Origin: Bacteroidetes bacterium UBA1947
Lineage (GTDB): Bacteria > Bacteroidota > Bacteroidia > Chitinophagales > Chitinophagaceae
Length of the DNA stretch: 64,000 bases
Direction of reading: 5' to 3'
NCBI GenBank assembly: GCA_002336915.1
Contig: DDET01000063.1
Span: forward strand, 1-64,000
Part shown: positions 60,922 to 64,000 of the stretch, one piece after another
Layout: each line of letters starts with the position of its first letter
Numbering within the stretch: position 1 is the first letter of the stretch
Notes under the pieces: model-generated
Databases searched by the model: none
Told to the model about the DNA's origin: nothing
What the model saw: the letters and a program-made list of their open reading frames with translations, nothing else
Translations under genes and position numbers: made by a program

Positions 60922-61437
60922 ACCACAAGATCCTTTATCCTAAAATGCACATTAGCGCTCATCTTGTCCTGTCTGACCTTACACGTATTCGCCCAATCTG
61001 GAAAAATAACCGGGTCAGTCACCGATGAGAAAAATCAACCAATAATAGGTGCGATAGTGCGGGTGTATTCTACTGTCGTTACCAAGGGTGGCGCAGCCAC
61101 CGATGTTGATGGCAAATATGTAGTAAGCCCCTTGGCTGCAGGCAATGATTATGAAGTTAAGGTAGATTATGTCGATTATGAAACCGCTGTTTTCAAGGGT
61201 ATTGTTGTCCGGAATGGAAGTTCTACAAAGGTCAATGCAAATTTGAAGCTGAAAACTAAACAGCCTCGCGAGCCGGTAGTTACATATCAACACGAACCTC
61301 TTATATTAATTCCTCCTCGTCCCCCTGTTCAGGATGTAAATGATATTAAGCGTGCGGGTACCACCAAGCCTGCCGATCCCGTTGCAGTAACAAGTCCGGG
61401 AATTCTAACCCAACAAAAGAAAGTACCCCCGATGTAA
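60919..61437 (+). CDS. Stand-alone carboxypeptidase-regulatory-like domain protein
   Basis: A 172-residue exported protein. The signal peptide covers about residues 1-25 (ending HVFAQ). Residues about 28-115 are a CarboxypepD_reg-like beta sandwich (GKITGSVTDEKNQPIIGAIV, then GKYVVSPLAAGNDYEVKVDY), the module normally placed before TonB-receptor plugs. Here it is followed only by a Pro/Thr-rich tail (PLILIPPRPPVQDVN), with no plug or barrel. It is probably a small periplasmic or surface protein, not a broken receptor, because the tail is intact and ends with a clean stop. The start codon lies in an inverted repeat. Confidence 0.75.
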   Translation: MTTRSFILKCTLALILSCLTLHVFAQSGKITGSVTDEKNQPIIGAIVRVYSTVVTKGGAATDVDGKYVVSPLAAGNDYEVKVDYVDYETAVFKGIVVRNGSSTKVNANLKLKTKQPREPVVTYQHEPLILIPPRPPVQDVNDIKRAGTTKPADPVAVTSPGILTQQKKVPPM

Positions 61438-61564
61438 AATTACATGACCTCGATAACGCGGATATTAAAAAAGCCTCACACAGGGTTAAAGAAACACTCT
61501 TATACTAACCCTAATCATATCAATAAAGAGGACATAGACCACATCCATTGATGTTCATTTGCTT

Positions 61565-62620
61565 TCATTGCAACCTGCTCACCGGAACAAAATTCCTCGT
61601 ATCAGGATCAAATTTTGCACGATACAAAGCATCTCCCTCGGTTTTAAAACCACCCATTGCCGCCTCAGCCGCCAGCACACCCACAGCTCCGAAAAAGAAA
61701 CCTGCGGCCATCATTGTTCCATCAGCATTCCTCGGTCCCTTTAGCCATTTTTTTGCATAAAATTCGCCATCCCGGAAATACATAGGCACGCAATGCGATC
61801 CTTCACCCACTGCCCAGGTAGTGTCATTGTATATGGCGAAGAAAGAATTTTCCTGTACACGTTTTCCCCTGTTCCCTTTTTTGTTTGCGTAATAATAGGC
61901 TATTTCTCTCTTGTCTCCGCTAAAAGATACCTGCGCAATAATAGGTGTGTCCGTAGGCTCGTTATTGATGAACTGGTCTGCAGTATAGTAGATACCTTGT
62001 TTAAAGTTGCCGGTATAGATAGGATAATTTTGCCTTTCATTCTTTCGTTTTTCAAGCAACTCATTTTCAGTAAAGGACTTGGCATCTTTTGCGCTGCTTG
62101 TGGCAAAGCCGGATAAAAGGTCAGCTATTTTATATCGCGTGGCCCTCAACAACTTTGTAGTTACACCAGCCTGCGATGCCCGCAGTTCATAAAGAGAGTC
62201 AACTTTCCCCAGGTACTTATATTGCTTGCCATTGCCACTGTAAAAATCGCCGTCAAAATAGATTGTCGCCATGTTAGTGTTTTGGTTAGGTTGGTCTTCT
62301 ATTTCAAAACCGTAAAGCACTAGCAGCAATTCCTTATTTCCCTTATTGCCGGTCTGCAGTGTATTAAAATATTCCTCGAGAAACACCTTAAATGGCTTTT
62401 CCGTAACAACCCTCTTCACCTTGCCCAACACTCCCGTTCTCAGGTAGCCTATATCATCTTTGTTTTTGCGCATATCCAGCACGCGTAGACTGCCACAATT
62501 GCTTTCTTCTGCAATACGATATGCACTATCGATCTTGAAAACATAAGTATCCTGTGCTTTTACATTAGTGGCCAGGAATGAGGCAAATAGAAACGCAATG
62601 ATAAGTTTCATACTTTTCAT
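61565..62620 (-). CDS. Secreted protein of unknown family, paralogue A
   Basis: I do not recognise the family. The 351 residues have a signal peptide (about 1-22, ending VKAQ) and a weakly hydrophobic Gly/Ala-rich segment near 305-330 (AAGFFFGAVGVLAAEAAMGG). It is closely related to the protein encoded at 62655-63713: shared blocks are RVLDMRKNKDD, KELLLVLYGFEIE, IYFDGDFY, YLGKVDSLYEL, GIYYTADQFINN, SHCVPM and YRAKFDPDTRNFVPV. The shared blocks suggest a common fold with perhaps four to five strands and helices. The alternative start at codon 4 (62611) is possible. Probably cotranscribed with its paralogue (34-bp gap). Confidence 0.65.
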   Translation of the reverse strand: MKSMKLIIAFLFASFLATNVKAQDTYVFKIDSAYRIAEESNCGSLRVLDMRKNKDDIGYLRTGVLGKVKRVVTEKPFKVFLEEYFNTLQTGNKGNKELLLVLYGFEIEDQPNQNTNMATIYFDGDFYSGNGKQYKYLGKVDSLYELRASQAGVTTKLLRATRYKIADLLSGFATSSAKDAKSFTENELLEKRKNERQNYPIYTGNFKQGIYYTADQFINNEPTDTPIIAQVSFSGDKREIAYYYANKKGNRGKRVQENSFFAIYNDTTWAVGEGSHCVPMYFRDGEFYAKKWLKGPRNADGTMMAAGFFFGAVGVLAAEAAMGGFKTEGDALYRAKFDPDTRNFVPVSRLQ

Positions 62621-62654
62621 ACATAGAGGTTTTGATAAGTTTATGTTTTGCGGT

Positions 62655-63713
62655 TTATTCGATACGCTTTACCGGGATGAAGTCTTTTATGTCAGGATCA
62701 AATTTTGCCCGGTATAAACCCCAGCTTGCGCGTTCTTTCCCACCTGATGCAGAAGACGCTATTAATGCGCCGGCGAGTCCAAACATGATTCCCATGTTGC
62801 TCACATTAGCATTCCCTTTTACGCCTTTGAATCGCCTGTCTGCATAAAATTCCCCGTTTTTATAGCTCATTGGCTCACAATGTCCGTTTATGCCTACCAT
62901 CCATGATTTACCGTCGTAAACGGCAAAGAAATCCCTCTCGTCAATATGCTTGACCTTCTTTCCTTTCTCGTTGGCATAGTGGAACCGCACTTCTCTTTTG
63001 TCGCCTATGTAATATACTTCCTGTACGATAGGTGTATCCGACGGCTGGTTATTTACAAACTGGTCTGCGGTGTAATAGATGCCTTTTTTGAAATTTGTAT
63101 CGCGGTAAATTGGGTATTTCAAATGCTCGGTGTTGCGTTTGCCCGCCAGGTCCCGCTCCTTATAATAACCGGCACTTTTTACCTCTGATGTTGCAAAGCG
63201 GGAAAAGATGTCACACAGTTTATATGCGGTGACATTAACTAACTTCTTACTGGCATTCCCTCCGGACATTAATTCATACATAGAATCAACCTTCCCCAAA
63301 TAAGTATATTGGTCGCTGCTGCCGCGATAAAAATCAGCATTGAAGTATATGCTGCTTATCTCATCTCCATTGGGACTGTTTTCTATATTGAAATTGTACA
63401 GAACAAGCAACAATTCGTCATTTCCGCTCGTTTGGCCCGCCAGCATTTTGCTAAAATACTCGGGCAAAAATGTATTAAGCGGACTTTCAGGGATCACCGT
63501 TTTCCTCTGTTGAAACATGCCGTGGCCAAGGAGAACATGCCCCATACTGTATTTGTTTTCCCGCATGTCCAGTAGGCGCAGGCTGCTGCACAAACTCGGC
63601 TTTTGAAATTTGTAAACGGTGTCCGGGCTAAAAATAAACGGGTCTTCCTGTGCTAGTGCTTTTGAAGATAACAGGCAGCCGAAGAGAACGAGCTTGATAA
63701 GTTTATAACGCAT
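62655..63713 (-). CDS. Secreted protein of unknown family, paralogue B
   Basis: Paralogue of the gene downstream (61565-62620). The 352 residues start with a signal peptide (about 1-21, ending SKALAQ). The conserved blocks are RLLDMRENKYS, DELLLVLYNFNIE, IYFNADFYRGSS, YLGKVDSMYEL, GIYYTADQFVNNQPSDTPIV, GHCEPM and YRAKFDPDIKDFIPV, with the same C-terminal hydrophobic segment (GIMFGLAGALIASSA). 41 bp from the end of anmK. No enzyme or adhesion motif is recognisable in either paralogue. Confidence 0.65.
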   Translation of the reverse strand: MRYKLIKLVLFGCLLSSKALAQEDPFIFSPDTVYKFQKPSLCSSLRLLDMRENKYSMGHVLLGHGMFQQRKTVIPESPLNTFLPEYFSKMLAGQTSGNDELLLVLYNFNIENSPNGDEISSIYFNADFYRGSSDQYTYLGKVDSMYELMSGGNASKKLVNVTAYKLCDIFSRFATSEVKSAGYYKERDLAGKRNTEHLKYPIYRDTNFKKGIYYTADQFVNNQPSDTPIVQEVYYIGDKREVRFHYANEKGKKVKHIDERDFFAVYDGKSWMVGINGHCEPMSYKNGEFYADRRFKGVKGNANVSNMGIMFGLAGALIASSASGGKERASWGLYRAKFDPDIKDFIPVKRIE

Positions 63714-63754
63714 CTTTTATTTTGATGAGGTAAATTAGATTCTGATTTTTAATT

Positions 63755-64000
63755 TTAATTATAACTATCCCCCAGCCACAATGCCCCGCTTATACTGTCC
63801 CGCTTCGCCCCCGTCACACTGCTCAATACATTCGTCTCTTCTCTCCAGCGCAGCGCACCTATCAGCGCCATGATCAGCGCCTCTTTATATTGTATCACAG
63901 TAGCATCGGGTACATGAATGGTAACATTCAACGGCATCAACACTTCCTGCAGTTTCATCAGCAGGAACTGGTTAAAGGCACCACCACCCGTCACCAATAT
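63755..64000 (-). CDS. anmK: Anhydro-N-acetylmuramic acid kinase, C-terminal part (cut by window edge)
   Basis: AnmK opens the anhydro ring and phosphorylates the sugar in recycling of cell-wall fragments. Only the last 81 or so residues lie inside the window. They begin ILVTGGGAFNQFLLMKLQE, a match to the conserved C-terminal glycine-rich segment of the family, and include VIQYKEALIMALIGALRWRE. The gene runs off the right edge. It is followed on the minus strand by the two unknown secreted paralogues after 41 bp. Confidence 0.85.
   Translation of the reverse strand: MLVTGGGAFNQFLLMKLQEVLMPLNVTIHVPDATVIQYKEALIMALIGALRWREETNVLSSVTGAKRDSISGALWLGDSYN

Noticed and set aside
1..64000. tRNA, rRNA, riboswitch, prophage or insertion-sequence features
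   Set aside because: I scanned the gaps between genes and saw no tRNA-like cloverleaf, rRNA segment, transposase frame or recognised riboswitch; a covariance search could still reveal a small RNA.

Overview
The window is a chromosomal segment from a member of the Bacteroidota, most likely the Chitinophagaceae/Sphingobacteriales side of the phylum. The evidence is six secreted proteins with type IX secretion (T9SS) C-terminal sorting domains, a gldE homologue in a mutY-ssb-gldE cluster, an ExbB-ExbD-ExbD-TonB operon, Bacteroidota-style -7 boxes (TAnnTTTG) ahead of many genes, almost no Shine-Dalgarno sequences, and interspersed palindromic repeats of the kind common in this phylum. I found no rRNA, tRNA, CRISPR array, prophage or insertion sequence. 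Both window edges cut genes: topA at the left and anmK at the right.

Layout. 1-4.5 kb: topA (partial), a T9SS cargo protein, an acyl-CoA dehydrogenase and a helix-hairpin-helix membrane protein, all on the minus strand. 4.5-11.5 kb: enolase with a DivIC/FtsB-like gene, then proline dehydrogenase and a lone N-terminal transketolase subunit (minus), then mutY-ssb-gldE. 11.6-19 kb: two very large T9SS adhesin-like proteins that share a duplicated C-terminal module and similar terminators. 19-19.68 kb: a non-coding stretch with two arrays of about 11-bp tandem repeats. 19.7-23.6 kb: argS convergent with ppa-asnS. 23.8-27.7 kb: the TonB energising operon and an OmpH-like lipoprotein. 27.7-32.1 kb: a tight run of permease, heptose-phosphate kinase, YdeI-like protein, thioesterase and glycosyltransferase. 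32.2-37.2 kb: K+-dependent-type membrane pyrophosphatase (minus), an ECF sigma/anti-sigma pair with an unusual anti-sigma architecture, and a SanA-like protein. 37.2-45.2 kb: a T9SS cargo protein, an M1 peptidase that appears fused to an Omp85-like outer-membrane barrel, and tsaE-lysE-purF. 45.4-50.1 kb: two tandem paralogous secreted metzincin proteases. 50.2-54 kb: a six-gene fatty-acid/polyene-like operon (ACP, acyltransferase, dehydratase, secreted unknown, thioesterase, ketosynthase). 54.2-58.4 kb: an unknown small protein, a TonB-dependent receptor with a small His-rich companion, and a putative barrel protein. 58.4-64 kb: thiolase, a CoA-binding-like protein, a repeat-rich intergenic zone, a stand-alone carboxypeptidase-regulatory-like protein, two tandem paralogous secreted proteins of unknown family, and anmK (partial).

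How the genes fit together. Much of the window concerns the cell envelope: T9SS cargo, TonB energy transduction and a TonB receptor, LPS heptose metabolism, an OmpH-like chaperone, outer-membrane barrels and lipid or pigment precursor enzymes. Housekeeping genes (eno, argS, asnS, ppa, purF, mutY, ssb) are interspersed. No obvious mobile or defence island is present. The less ordinary items are the M1-barrel fusion, the anti-sigma/TolA-like/TPR fusion, the helical-pitch repeat array before argS, the partial polyene-type operon and the tandem pair of unknown secreted proteins.
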